In this document: in pieces, positions 1 through 8,879 of the stretch
Numbering within the stretch: position 1 is the first letter of the stretch
Layout: each line of letters starts with the position of its first letter
Source: Sphingomonas sp. 32-62-10
GTDB lineage: Bacteria > Pseudomonadota > Alphaproteobacteria > Sphingomonadales > Sphingomonadaceae
Direction: 5' to 3'
Assembly (NCBI GenBank): GCA_002280555.1
Contig: NCEE01000014.1
Location: 1-64,000 of the forward strand
Length of the DNA: 64,000 bases
The notes under the pieces: model-generated
What the model was told of the DNA's origin: nothing
Databases searched by the model: none
The model's input: only the letters and a program-made list of their open reading frames with translations
Position numbers and translations under genes: made by a program

Positions 1-1305
1 CAGAGCCAGACGATTTCGGCGCAGATTTCCGGTGCCGCCACCGTCAAGAGCAGCGTGACCGATTTTGCCGCCGGGTTGAAATCGCTGGCAACCGGTGGGT
101 TGCTGTCGACCACGCCGACCAGCAGCAACACCAGCATCGTCAAAGCCAGCGCGCTACCCGGCGCGAAGCTTTCCGGCCTGTCTGCCACGCTCGAAGTGCG
201 CCAGCTTGCCCAGGCGCAATCAGTCGCAACCGCCGCTGTTGCAGATCGGACCACCGCGATCGGCACCGGCACGCTTACCCTGACGTTCGGCTCGGGCTCG
301 GTTGGTGGCGGCAGCTTTGTCGCCGGGAGTGCAGCGCCAATCGACATCCCGGTGGTTGCAGGCGCATCGAGCCTTGAATCGATTGCTGCGTCGATCAATG
401 CCGCCAATGCTGGCGTCACTGCCAGCATCATTACCGATTCATCGGGCGCGCGGCTGGCGCTGAAAAGCAAGACCGGCGCGGATCAGGCATTCACGCTGAC
501 CGCGACTGAAGATGTCGGCGCACCCGGGCTGGCCGCGCTCGCGATCACACCCGCCGCCAGCGGGGCGCTGTTCGGCACGGTGGCGCAAGATGCGATCGTG
601 GCGGTCGATGGTATCCCGCTATCGCGCAGCAGCAATTCGATCAGCGATCTGGTCGATGGGGTGAAGCTCGATCTCGTCTCGGAATCGGTCGGGACCAAAG
701 TCGCCCTCGGCACCAATGTACCGACCGAACAGCTGCGGTCATCGGTCAACGATCTGGTGGCGGCATTTAACGATCTGCAGCGCGTGGTGAAATCGCAGAG
801 CGATGCGACCAATGGTGCACTGTTCAACGATTCTGCGACCCGTCAGCTTCAGCAATCATTGCGGCGTTTCACCCAGACCGAACTTGCCACCCCCACCACT
901 GCCGGGGCGCCCAGAAACCTGAGCGATATCGGCGTGTCGACCAACCGGGATGGCTCGCTGAGCGTGAACGCCGAACGTTTGACGGCAGCGATCACCGACT
1001 TTCCCGACGCTGTCGAAGCGCTGTTTTTTAACGGAACCGGAGCGACCGGCGGCGGGATTGCCGCCGCCTTTCAGGCGATCGCTGATCAGGCCACCAGCAC
1101 GACGACCGGACTCCGTGCGAGCGAATCGCGCTACGCCAAGCGTCAGGCGTCGCTTGATGAGGCACTGGAAAAGGCCAATGCCGACAAGGAAGTCGTCCGC
1201 ACGAGGCTGACGCGCCAGTTCGCCGGGGCTGACGCGCGGGTGTCGGCCTATAAATCGACCCAGTCGTTCCTGACCCAGCAATTCGCGCCCAAGACGAACA
1301 ACTAA
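1..1305 (+). CDS. fliD: flagellar filament cap protein FliD (5' end outside the window)
   Basis: FliD (HAP2) caps the growing flagellar filament and guides flagellin polymerisation. The frame is open from base 1. The first visible residues (QSQTISAQISG) fit a point inside the family's N-terminal helical region, so the true start lies upstream and 434 residues are visible. The Ser/Thr/Ala-rich beta-type middle (about residues 60-330) and the helical C-terminus (RYAKRQASLDEALEKAN, then ...RLTRQF) match the FliD_N / FliD_C layout. It ends one base into the fliS start codon, as in a standard fliD-fliS operon. An internal GTG at 55 could be mistaken for the start but would remove the N-terminal helix. 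The family call is confident; the missing length is unknown. Confidence 0.88.
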   Translation, partial: QSQTISAQISGAATVKSSVTDFAAGLKSLATGGLLSTTPTSSNTSIVKASALPGAKLSGLSATLEVRQLAQAQSVATAAVADRTTAIGTGTLTLTFGSGSVGGGSFVAGSAAPIDIPVVAGASSLESIAASINAANAGVTASIITDSSGARLALKSKTGADQAFTLTATEDVGAPGLAALAITPAASGALFGTVAQDAIVAVDGIPLSRSSNSISDLVDGVKLDLVSESVGTKVALGTNVPTEQLRSSVNDLVAAFNDLQRVVKSQSDATNGALFNDSATRQLQQSLRRFTQTELATPTTAGAPRNLSDIGVSTNRDGSLSVNAERLTAAITDFPDAVEALFFNGTGATGGGIAAAFQAIADQATSTTTGLRASESRYAKRQASLDEALEKANADKEVVRTRLTRQFAGADARVSAYKSTQSFLTQQFAPKTNN

Positions 1306-1706
1306 TGTCGCATTATGCCACGACGCTCGGTCGCAATCCTGAGGCGACCTATCGTCAGATCGATATCGCTGGCCGCACGGGCGAAGCCGATCCGCATCAG
1401 CTGGTCGCGTTGCTGTATGACGAACTCGGTCGGGCGTTGCGTGCGGTGGTGGCTGCCATCGACAGCGGCAATCGCGCCGTGAAGAGCGACAAGGCAACCC
1501 GCGCCATCTCAATCCTGTTCGCACTGGAGGCGGGGCTCGATTTCGAGCGTGGTGGCAGCCTCTCCAAAACGCTCGCGGGGCTGTACCGGGGCGCGCGCGC
1601 CAAGTTGATCGACGCCAGTCTAGGCGACGATCCTGGTCCCTTTATCGAGGTGGCGACGAATATGGCGCAGATCGCTCAGGCCTGGGCCGAAGTGCGCCAA
1701 CGCTGA
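1305..1706 (+). CDS. fliS: flagellar export chaperone FliS
   Basis: FliS binds the C-terminus of flagellin in the cytoplasm and prevents early polymerisation before export. The protein has 133 residues, the family's usual length. It has the signature QLVALLYDELGRALRAVV near residues 28-45 and the helical bundle ending in MAQIAQAWAEV. The ATG (1305-1307) overlaps the fliD TAA by one base, so translation is probably coupled. No flagellin gene is in the window. A small GC-rich hairpin lies 25-40 bases downstream but has no T-tract, so no terminator is called. Confidence 0.9.
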   Translation: MSHYATTLGRNPEATYRQIDIAGRTGEADPHQLVALLYDELGRALRAVVAAIDSGNRAVKSDKATRAISILFALEAGLDFERGGSLSKTLAGLYRGARAKLIDASLGDDPGPFIEVATNMAQIAQAWAEVRQR

Positions 1707-1802
1707 TTGGCCAATTGGGTCGGCACCGCCGCCGCCTTGCGGCAGCATTAACCATTTCCTGACCATAGCGGCCTTAGGATAGCGCCTCGATTGGGGTGGA
1801 CG

Positions 1803-2411
1803 ATGATGGAATTATTCTCGCGCGACGATGAAACACCGGGTCGGCCGCGTCGCGGTCCTGCGCGGACCATTCTTGCCGTCGATGATAGCCGCACCAATCT
1901 CAACATCCTTGGTCGTCGTCTGGGCCATCTCGGCTATCTGGTGGTGCTTAGCGATAATGGGCACGAGGCGCTCGATCTGATTGCGGCGCGCGGCTTTGAT
2001 CTGGTGCTGCTCGATCTGGTGATGCCGGTGATGTCGGGCATCGATGTGCTCAATGAAATCCGCGGCAGTCGCGAGACTGCCGATCTACCGGTGATCATGT
2101 TGACCGGGCGCAGCGATGCCGCAGCGGCTGTCGACGCACTGGCGGCTGGTGCTGACGACCATGTCGCCAAGCCGTTTGATTTTGATGTGCTGGCCGCGCG
2201 GATCGACCGGGTGATCGATCGTGCCCGACGGATCGCCGATCTCAAGCGATCCAACGCCACGCTTGATGCCCGTATTGCTGCGCGGGCGATGGAATTGGGT
2301 GAAGCGCGGGTGGAACTTGCCGAAACCCGCGCGGATCGGTTGCGGTTGATCGCCTCGCTTCAGGTGCTCAACGATCGGTTTGAACGGCTCAGCGGAACCA
2401 GTGACGCGTAA
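1803..2411 (+). CDS. single-domain response regulator (PleD/CheY-type receiver) with C-terminal coiled coil
   Basis: A cytoplasmic receiver protein that accepts phosphate from a histidine kinase. Counting from ATG 1803 (202 residues), the acidic pair is Asp27-Asp28 (VDDS), the phospho-acceptor is Asp71 (LLDLVMP) and the conserved lysine is Lys123 (AKPFD). Residues about 145-202 form a charged heptad-like helix (ARAMELGEARVELAETRAD) instead of a DNA-binding or GGDEF output domain. A longer in-frame TTG start at 1791 is unlikely because the GGGGTGGA purine stretch (1793-1800) serves as ribosome binding site; ATG 1806 is equally possible. It follows fliD-fliS, so a role in motility is plausible but unproven. 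Its last 23 bases overlap the convergent zntB-like gene. Confidence 0.85.
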   Translation: MMELFSRDDETPGRPRRGPARTILAVDDSRTNLNILGRRLGHLGYLVVLSDNGHEALDLIAARGFDLVLLDLVMPVMSGIDVLNEIRGSRETADLPVIMLTGRSDAAAAVDALAAGADDHVAKPFDFDVLAARIDRVIDRARRIADLKRSNATLDARIAARAMELGEARVELAETRADRLRLIASLQVLNDRFERLSGTSDA

Positions 2412-3339
2412 AGAAATAGGCGGAGATTGCCGCTGCTATTCCGGTGCACACCCAAACCACACCGTCAAATGCCCAGGGCTGATCGGCATAGGGAATGCCC
2501 TGCACGTTCATGCCGAGCAGGCCGGTCAAAAAGGTGAGCGGCAGAAAGATCATCGCCACGACGGAGATGATCAGCGATCGCTGATCAATCTGTTCAGCGC
2601 GTAAATCGGTGAGTGCCTCATGCATCAACGCTGATCGTTCGCGGATTGATTCGAGCTCCTCGGCCATGCGCGCCGCCCGGTCGGCTGCCGCGCTCAAATG
2701 CATGCGGTCTTCATCCTCGAGCCAGGCGATCGGCAGCGCCGCCAATTTCTCGATCGCCGCGCGCTGGGGCGACAGGAACCGCCGATAGCCGATCGACTTG
2801 ACCCGTACCTTGGTGACTTCGCGGCGGAGCTGAAAGATTCGGTTGGCGTCCAGATCGGCTTCGCAATCATCAAGCGCGTCACCCAGATCGGCGACTTCGG
2901 GGTCGAGATCAACGGTGATCGCGGCAGCGAATTCGGCAATCAGATCGCCGGGATCACGGATCGTGCCGGTCTCGACGCTGGCGATAACGCGCTCGATCGC
3001 CGTCAGCGGCAACCGTGCGACCGAGATGACCCGGCCGGCCACCGCCCAGATTCTTACCGAGGCCAGCGGATCCGACATCGTCATCGTCGTTGTCGATCGC
3101 CCCCGCAGGTTGAGATAGGCGCCCTCGCCGATCTGATCACAGCGTGGCCGCGTTTCGGTCGCGGTGAGCGATTCGACGATATAATCCGGCACCTTGGCGG
3201 CGTCCCTGAGCCATGCCTTGGTCTCGTCATCCTTGCTGGCGAGGTGGACCCAGATGAACTCACAGTGTTCGCTGATGGCCTGGGTCGGCTCAAGCCGGGC
3301 GGCACCGTCCGGGCGGACGCGATAGGCAAAACTCGTCAT
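2389..3339 (-). CDS. zntB: CorA/ZntB-family divalent metal transporter
   Basis: Inner-membrane pentameric channel-type transporter for Mg2+/Zn2+. It has 316 residues, with a long soluble N-terminal domain of acidic helices (DLDPEVADLGDALDDCEADLD) and two C-terminal membrane helices. The family GMN motif sits at the end of the first helix (TGLLGMNVQGIPYADQP), and the short basic tail FFTRHWFR follows the second. The periplasmic loop and length resemble ZntB more than CorA, but substrate cannot be told from sequence. It is the last gene of the argH-lipoprotein-lysA-precorrin dehydrogenase operon, and its ATG overlaps the preceding stop by four bases. Its 3' end overlaps the convergent response regulator gene. 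Confidence 0.85.
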   Translation of the reverse strand: MTSFAYRVRPDGAARLEPTQAISEHCEFIWVHLASKDDETKAWLRDAAKVPDYIVESLTATETRPRCDQIGEGAYLNLRGRSTTTMTMSDPLASVRIWAVAGRVISVARLPLTAIERVIASVETGTIRDPGDLIAEFAAAITVDLDPEVADLGDALDDCEADLDANRIFQLRREVTKVRVKSIGYRRFLSPQRAAIEKLAALPIAWLEDEDRMHLSAAADRAARMAEELESIRERSALMHEALTDLRAEQIDQRSLIISVVAMIFLPLTFLTGLLGMNVQGIPYADQPWAFDGVVWVCTGIAAAISAYFFTRHWFR

Positions 3340-4100
3340 GCCATCATCTCCAGCTCGACTGAGAGCCCCGGGAGGGGGATTGGGGGCGCAACACCGATGA
3401 TCCGATCGGCATCGGCGCGCGCGCGATCCAGGATGATATCGGGCACATCGGGGGCGTGGTATAGCCGGTCGGCCAGCGCGAGCAGCCTTGCTTCACGCAG
3501 CGTCAGGTCTTCGGGGTCGGCGCTTCGCACCCCGATCTTGATGATGCGCGCGGTTGGCGGGCTGGTGAGCGACAGCATGATATCGCGATCGCCCTGATCG
3601 ACGAGCGGATCAAGCGCACCGCCGGGGGAAAGCGCCGCGCCAATCGCGCGACGCCGATCACCGCCGTCCGGAAACCGCGCGCGGATCGCGCCTCGGCTGG
3701 CGTGCAGCGCTTCGGCCAGCGCGCCGAGCCGCGCGGGCAACAATGCCTCGATTCGCTGACGGAGCGCGGCGGCTAGTCCGGCCGAGACCCCACCGGTGCC
3801 AATCGCGAGCAGCACGGGTGCGCGGTCGACGATAGCGGGCACGGTAAAATCGCACAGCGCCGGTCGGTCAACGGCGTTGACCAGAATGCCGCGCGCTTTG
3901 AGCCGTTCGACCGCAGCGACGGCCTCCGCTTCATCGTCGATTGCGATAATCGCCAGCGCGGCGACCGCGTTCCCGCCGACGATCACCGCCCCGGCGCGTT
4001 CGAGCAATCGCCGCTTGGCGTCCGCCGCTGCGCCATCGCCCAACAAGATGACCGGGCGTCCTGCCAACCGAACGAACAGCGGCAGGCTATGAAGCGTCAT
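3336..4100 (-). CDS. precorrin-2 dehydrogenase / sirohydrochlorin ferrochelatase (Met8/CysG N-terminal type)
   Basis: Oxidises precorrin-2 to sirohydrochlorin with NAD+ in siroheme synthesis; siroheme is the cofactor of sulfite and nitrite reductases. Of 254 residues, about 1-110 form a Rossmann fold (LFVRLAGRPVILLGDGAAADAKR), followed by a segment with DFTVPAIVDR and AIGTGGVSAGLA, which is the CysG middle-domain pattern. The C-terminal uroporphyrinogen methyltransferase domain of full CysG is absent, so another gene must supply that step. The start overlaps the 3' end of lysA and the stop overlaps the zntB-like start, each by four bases. Expression therefore probably depends on the upstream operon. 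Confidence 0.85.
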   Translation of the reverse strand: MTLHSLPLFVRLAGRPVILLGDGAAADAKRRLLERAGAVIVGGNAVAALAIIAIDDEAEAVAAVERLKARGILVNAVDRPALCDFTVPAIVDRAPVLLAIGTGGVSAGLAAALRQRIEALLPARLGALAEALHASRGAIRARFPDGGDRRRAIGAALSPGGALDPLVDQGDRDIMLSLTSPPTARIIKIGVRSADPEDLTLREARLLALADRLYHAPDVPDIILDRARADADRIIGVAPPIPLPGLSVELEMMA

Positions 4101-5289
4101 GCAGTCAGCCAGTCGGGCAGCCGTTCTGCCGCGAGAATCGTCTCGGCGGCGATGCGGTCAGCAACGACGGCATATTTGTCCCCGCTCACCAGCACTTCGG
4201 GCACCAGCGCGCGGCTGTTATAAGTGCTCGCCATCGTCGCGCCATAGGCACCAGCGGTGCGGAAAATCGCGAGATCGCCCGAAACCACCCGGTCGATATC
4301 GCGCCCCATCGCAAAGGTATCGCCGCTTTCGCATACCGGCCCGGCGATATTGGCGATCATGCGCTCGCCGGTCGGGCGGACGGCGACGAAATCATGATAG
4401 GCGTCGTACAGCGCGGGGCGAGCGAGATCATTCATCGCCGCATCGACAATGACATAGGGGTTGGTGACGCCGGGCTTCACCCAGATCACCTTGGTGAGGA
4501 GCACGCCGGCATTGCCGGCAATCACCCGGCCGGGTTCGAACATCAGCTCGACATCCCAGCCCCGCGTGACCCGCGCGACCATTGCGCCGAAATCGGCCGG
4601 GCTCGGCATCACCTCGCCGGGGCGATAGGGCACGCCGAGCCCGCCGCCGAGATCGACCCGGTCAATCGGGTGCCCTGCGGCGCGAAGATCGGCGACCAGT
4701 CGTCCGATGCGCGTAAAGGCCGCCTCAAGCGGATCGAGCGTGCTCAGCTGGCTGCCGATATGGATCGCAACGCCGCGCATCCGGATGCCGGGCAAAGCCG
4801 CCAGCCGCCCGAAGATCGCCGGTGCCTGATCGATCGGCACACCGAACTTGTTTTCCGCTTTGCCGGTCGAAATCTTGGCGTGCGTGCCCGCATCGACATC
4901 GGGATTGACCCGCAACGTCGCCTGCGCGGTCATCCCTTGGGCATGCGCGATCGCAGCAAGGACCTGGCCTTCTTCCTCCAGCTCGAGATTGAACTGGCCG
5001 AGCCCGACCGACAGCGCCTGTGCCAGCTCATCGCGCGTCTTACCGACGCCGGAGAAGTCGATGTCGCTCGCGGGGATACGCGGAGCACCGCGCGGTTGGG
5101 ATTGGCCTTGATCGCATAGGCCAGGTGGACGCGACCGGCATCCTTCAACCCTTCGCGAAACACCTGCGCATGGCGTTCGAACGTCGCGGTCGAATAGACA
5201 TAAACGGGCGTGCCAACTTCAGCGGCAATTGTTTCGAGCGAGACGCCTTCGCAGTGAAGCGCGCCATCCTTCAGGGCAAAATGATCCAT
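4097..5289 (-). pseudogene. lysA: diaminopimelate decarboxylase, interrupted by an internal out-of-frame deletion
   Basis: LysA makes lysine from meso-diaminopimelate in the last step of lysine synthesis. The 5' part (ATG 5287-5289) is intact through the pyridoxal-phosphate lysine motif (YAIKANPN) and continues to AVLR. The correct frame then changes: near 5078-5085 the following bases read IPASDIDFSGVGKT in another frame and continue intact to the C-terminus (RVNPDVDAGTHAKIS, GGGLGVPY, ESGD, AGAYG). By comparison with other LysA proteins, about 25 residues around the D..SGGE segment are missing, and the deleted length is not a multiple of three. Everything on both sides is well conserved, so the lesion is very recent or an assembly error. 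The gene is second from the middle of a compact operon. Confidence 0.85.
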
Positions 5290-5293
5290 TGGG

Positions 5294-5530
5294 TCAGCTG
5301 GACGGTGGCAGATCGAATTCGTCGCCCCGGCGTTGGTCAGACGCGCGAAGCAGCTCATCGCTGCGTTCGGGCCGCGCCTGGTTGGTCGGCTGCATCAGCT
5401 GAGGCGGCGTTGGCGTTGCGGTGGCACCATATGGTTTGGGGGGAAGCGAGACGCCCGGCCCCGGTTGCAACCCATTGGCGGAACCACACCCGGCAAGCGC
5501 CAGAGCTGCAACGACGATCCACTTCTTCAC
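5294..5530 (-). CDS. small proline-rich lipoprotein between argH and lysA
   Basis: A 78-residue exported lipoprotein. It begins with a short signal peptide ending in a lipobox (MKKWIVVAALALAGC). The cysteine at residue 15 would be lipidated. The mature part is Pro/Gln/Asn-rich (LPPKPYGATATPTPPQ) and probably unstructured. Its ATG overlaps the argH stop by four bases and its stop lies four bases from the lysA start. A tiny lipoprotein between argH and lysA is a common arrangement in proteobacteria (LptM-like), although sequence identity to LptM cannot be judged here. Confidence 0.75.
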   Translation of the reverse strand: MKKWIVVAALALAGCGSANGLQPGPGVSLPPKPYGATATPTPPQLMQPTNQARPERSDELLRASDQRRGDEFDLPPSS

Positions 5531-6930
5531 GCTACTTCTCCTTCACGCCGCCGCCGCGCCTCGGCAATCGCCGCGCGCACCTGCACCGGCGCGGTACCGC
5601 CCAGGCTGGTGCGGCTGGCGACCGATGCATCGACACTCAATACCCTATACACGCGTTCGTCGATCCGTGCATCGATTGCCTGCAGGTCGCTGATCGCCAG
5701 CAGGTCGAGTGCGACGCCCTGTTCCTCGGCCAGCTTCACCGCGCGCCCGGTTACATGATGCGCCTCGCGAAACGGCAATCCGGCCTCGCGCACCAGCCAG
5801 TCGGCAAGATCGGTCGCGGTCGAAAAACCAGCCTCTGCCGCGGCGCGCATGCGATCGGTGCGGAAGGTCGCGCTCTCGACCATCCCGGTCATCGCCGCAA
5901 TCGACAGCGCGAGCAGATCATGCGCCTCGAACACCGGCGGCTTATCGTCCTGCATGTCCTTGGAATAGGCGAGCGGCAGGCCCTTCATCGTCATGACGAG
6001 CGCGGTCATGCACCCGGCGATCCGCCCGCTATGCCCGCGCACCAACTCGGCCGCGTCGGGATTGCGTTTCTGCGGCATGATCGAGCTGCCGGTCGACCAT
6101 TGGTCGGAGAGCGACACGAAGCCGAACGGCTGGCTCGCCCAGAGGATGAATTCTTCTGCAAGGCGCGACAGATGCAGCGCGCACTGGGTGGCGGCCATCA
6201 GATAATCGAGCGCGAAATCGCGGTCCGATACGGCATCAAGCGAATTGCGCGTCGGTGCGTCGAAGCCAAGCGCCGCTGCCGTCATCGTCCGGTCGATGGG
6301 AAAGCCAGTGCCCGCCAGCGCGGCGCTGCCCAGCGGGCATAGGTTGCCGCGTGCGCGCGCATCGGCAAAGCGGCTGCGGTCCCGCGCAATCATCTCGTGA
6401 TAGGCCATCAGGTGATGCCCGAGCGTCACGGGCTGGGCGCTCTGCAAATGCGTGAAGCCGGGCATCACGCTTTCGGCATGCTCTTCAGCACGCGCGATCA
6501 GCGCATTCTGGAATCCGCCTAGCGCGGCGTCGACCTGGTCGATGGCATCCCGCACCCATAGCCGGAAATCGGTCGCGACCTGATCATTGCGGCTGCGCGC
6601 GGTGTGGAGCCGCCCGGCAACTGCGCCGATCTTGTCGGCCAGTCGCGCCTCGGTCTGCATGTGAATGTCTTCAAGCACATAATCATCGGCGACGCCCGTT
6701 GCGGCATAATCGGCGGCGACCGCATCAAGGCCAGCGCTGATCGCCTCCGCATCGGCAGCGGCGACGATCCCGGTCGCGCCCAGCATCGCGACATGCGCCT
6801 TCGATGCCGCCACGTCCTGCTGCCACAGCCGCTTGTCGAACGGGATCGACGCGTTTATCTCGCGCATCACTGCAGCAGGCCCTTCGGCGAAGCGCCCGCC
6901 CCACATCGCATTGGAGCTTTCCCCCGCCAT
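5527..6930 (-). CDS. argH: argininosuccinate lyase
   Basis: Splits argininosuccinate into arginine and fumarate, the last step of arginine synthesis, in the cytoplasm. It has 467 residues from ATG 6928-6930; another possible start is the ATG of MWGGRF at 6906. Family features are MWGGRF at the N-terminus, TARSRNDQVATDFRLW, GFTHLQSAQPVTLGHH, and the catalytic serine loop GSSIMPQKRNPD. It is the first gene of the minus-strand operon leading to lysA. Its start codon shares two bases with the start codon of the divergent thioredoxin-like gene inside CCATGG. The in-frame region upstream of 6930 lies inside that divergent gene and shows no ArgH-like sequence. Confidence 0.93.
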   Translation of the reverse strand: MAGESSNAMWGGRFAEGPAAVMREINASIPFDKRLWQQDVAASKAHVAMLGATGIVAAADAEAISAGLDAVAADYAATGVADDYVLEDIHMQTEARLADKIGAVAGRLHTARSRNDQVATDFRLWVRDAIDQVDAALGGFQNALIARAEEHAESVMPGFTHLQSAQPVTLGHHLMAYHEMIARDRSRFADARARGNLCPLGSAALAGTGFPIDRTMTAAALGFDAPTRNSLDAVSDRDFALDYLMAATQCALHLSRLAEEFILWASQPFGFVSLSDQWSTGSSIMPQKRNPDAAELVRGHSGRIAGCMTALVMTMKGLPLAYSKDMQDDKPPVFEAHDLLALSIAAMTGMVESATFRTDRMRAAAEAGFSTATDLADWLVREAGLPFREAHHVTGRAVKLAEEQGVALDLLAISDLQAIDARIDERVYRVLSVDASVASRTSLGGTAPVQVRAAIAEARRRREGEVA

Positions 6931-7528
6931 GGTGCCGCGCCCGCTGATTGTACTTCTCCTGATGATGCCGCTGGTGATCGGCGGTTGCGATAGGCAATCA
7001 AGCGCGCCGGAGCAAGCAAACGCCGCCCCACCGCTGGCGGATGAAGTGCCATCGGCAGGCGCACCCCGCCCGGGTGCAAAGGAAGCGGCGGGTATCCTCG
7101 ATCGCAGCCACAAGGGGGAAGCCGCATCGACCCTGCAGTTCATCGATCCAGCGGGAAAGCCGGTGACGATCGCCAGCTTTGCCGGCAAGCCCGTGCTGCT
7201 GAACCTTTGGGCAACATGGTGCGCACCGTGCGTGGCGGAAATGCCAACGCTCGACGGGCTGGCCGATCGGCTCGACGGCAAGCTTACCGTCCTTGCCGTC
7301 AGCCAGGATCTGGAGGGCGCGGCCAAGGTCGATCCGTTCTTCAAGAACGCGCAGTATAAAAGGCTTCAGCCTTATCGCGATCCGCAGGCGGCGCTCAGCA
7401 TTGCCTATCAAGCCAATCTGCCGACGACGATTTTGTTCGATGCACAGGGCCGTGAAGTGTGGCGGATGCTCGGCGGGCAGAACTGGGCGAGCGAAACGGC
7501 GACGGCGCTGGTCGACGAGGCGCTCTGA
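6929..7528 (+). CDS. tlpA: TlpA-family thioredoxin-like lipoprotein
   Basis: A periplasmic, membrane-anchored thiol-disulfide reductase of the TlpA/ResA type. From ATG 6929 it has 199 residues. The N-terminus MVPRPLIVLLLMMPLVIGGC is a lipoprotein signal with lipobox IGGC, and the active site is W94-A-T-W-C98-A-P-C101. A disordered Ala/Pro/Gly-rich linker (about 20-65) precedes the thioredoxin fold, and the cis-proline region is LPTTILFD. The frame extends further 5', but that part reads argH antisense. The start codon overlaps the argH start codon on the other strand, so one of the two annotated starts may be slightly off or one transcript may be nearly leaderless. Confidence 0.85.
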   Translation: MVPRPLIVLLLMMPLVIGGCDRQSSAPEQANAAPPLADEVPSAGAPRPGAKEAAGILDRSHKGEAASTLQFIDPAGKPVTIASFAGKPVLLNLWATWCAPCVAEMPTLDGLADRLDGKLTVLAVSQDLEGAAKVDPFFKNAQYKRLQPYRDPQAALSIAYQANLPTTILFDAQGREVWRMLGGQNWASETATALVDEAL

Positions 7529-7609
7529 CGGGGCTTTCCCTCACGCGCTTGCCTTCAGTGCCGCTTCCGCTAGCTTGACGCGAACGTCATCTACCGACCG
7601 GAACCATCC

Positions 7610-8527
7610 ATGCCCAAGCTGAACGTCAACGGGGTCGAGCTTTATTACGAAGAAGCGGGCAATCGCGCGGGGCCGGCGATGCTGCTGATCATGGGGCTGG
7701 GCACGCAACACATCGCCTGGCCCGAGCCGTTCGTAACGGCGCTGACGGATGCTGGTTTTCGGGTCATCCGGTTTGACAATCGCGATATTGGCGAATCGTC
7801 GCATCTGCACGGCGCGTCGGCGATCAGCCCGGTGGTGGCGATCCTGGCGGCGCGCCTCGGCTTGCGCTTTCCGCTTGCCTATTCGCTGGCCGACATGGCG
7901 GCGGACGCGACCGGGTTGCTCGACGCGCTCGATGTTCAGGCGGCGCATATCGTCGGCGTGTCGATGGGCGGGATGATCGCCCAGCGTATCGCGATCGGCG
8001 CGCCAGAGCGGGTGGTGAGCCTCACCTCGATCATGTCCTCAAGTGGCGCGCACGGCCTGCCGGGTCCTTCACCCGAACTGCGCAAGCGGCTGATCGCGCG
8101 CCGACCGGCCAATCCCGATCGTGCCTGGGCCGTGTCTGCCGGGGCCGAATTGCTGTCGATGATCGGCCATCCCGATCCGGCGCGTGCGCCCGATGCATAT
8201 CACAAGCTGGCCGGCGAGGCGTTTGACCGGGGATATAATCCGCTGGGGGTGCGGCGTCAGATGCTCGCGATCCTCGCCGATCGTACCCGCGCCGTTGCCC
8301 TTTCGCGCGTCACTGCGCCGACCCTTGTCATCCATGGGGCCGCCGATCCGTTGGTACCAAAGGCGTCGAGCGAGGATATCGCCCGGCGCATTCCCGATGC
8401 GCGGCTCGTGATTATCCCGGACATGGCGCATGATCTGCCGCCGTCGAAGGTGGGGGAGGTTACCCGACTGATCATCGATCACGCCCGCAGCGCGACCGAC
8501 AGCGAGGTTCGGGCCGCCGCTGCCTGA
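7610..8527 (+). CDS. alpha/beta-hydrolase fold protein
   Basis: A cytoplasmic hydrolase of unknown substrate with 305 residues. The catalytic triad can be read as Ser118 (GVSMGG nucleophile elbow), Asp246 (GAADPLVP) and His274 (DMAHDLP). The N-terminal part has the usual oxyanion-hole strand (LIMGLGTQ). The family covers esterases, epoxide hydrolases and lactonases, and nothing here decides between them. It stands alone between the thioredoxin-like gene and tRNA-Thr. The perfect-looking hairpin GAACC...GGTTC at 8526-8546, just after the stop, could end transcription from either side but has no T-run on the plus strand. Confidence 0.85.
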   Translation: MPKLNVNGVELYYEEAGNRAGPAMLLIMGLGTQHIAWPEPFVTALTDAGFRVIRFDNRDIGESSHLHGASAISPVVAILAARLGLRFPLAYSLADMAADATGLLDALDVQAAHIVGVSMGGMIAQRIAIGAPERVVSLTSIMSSSGAHGLPGPSPELRKRLIARRPANPDRAWAVSAGAELLSMIGHPDPARAPDAYHKLAGEAFDRGYNPLGVRRQMLAILADRTRAVALSRVTAPTLVIHGAADPLVPKASSEDIARRIPDARLVIIPDMAHDLPPSKVGEVTRLIIDHARSATDSEVRAAAA

Positions 8528-8561
8528 ACCCCCTCAGGGGCGGTTCATTGACGATAAAAAA

Positions 8562-8636
<75 letters not shown>

Positions 8637-8738
8637 ATTTTTCCGGCTTTTCGGGCGGAAGCGCGGCTATGGTCCGACGTGCGCGTGCTTGTCAAGGCAA
8701 GGCTTGTGCGGGCGGGGTTGGCGCGGGATAGGGGCGGC

Positions 8739-8879
8739 ATGAGCGAAAAGGATGATCGCGCCGAACGGCTCGCCGCACAATTGCGCGAGAACCTGAAAAA
8801 ACGAAAAGCGCGTGCACGCGGTGTTGCGGCGGATGCGCCCGTCAGCGCGGACGATGCGTCGTCCCCAGACCGGCGGTAA
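8739..8879 (+). CDS. small conserved hypothetical protein, basic and helical
   Basis: A 46-residue protein starting at ATG 8739 with a purine-rich stretch (ATAGGGGCGG) just before it. The sequence is highly charged (SEKDDRAERLAAQLRENLKK, then RKARAR) and looks like one amphipathic helix with a basic tail. Similar short 'ERLAAQLRENLKRRKAQ' proteins occur in sphingomonads, as I recall, without known function. The in-frame extension back to 8580 runs through the tRNA gene and is not coding. Its last 38 bases overlap the convergent cupin gene. Confidence 0.6.
   Translation: MSEKDDRAERLAAQLRENLKKRKARARGVAADAPVSADDASSPDRR

Noticed and set aside
5020..6342. Long plus-strand open frame of 440 codons across lysA and argH
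   Set aside because: It lies antisense to well-conserved genes, has no recognisable domain and follows the codon pattern of a G+C-rich shadow frame.
8526..8561. Hairpin GAACC...GGTTC plus a T-run as a classical tRNA-Thr terminator
   Set aside because: On the minus strand the T-run comes before the stem, the wrong order for an intrinsic terminator.
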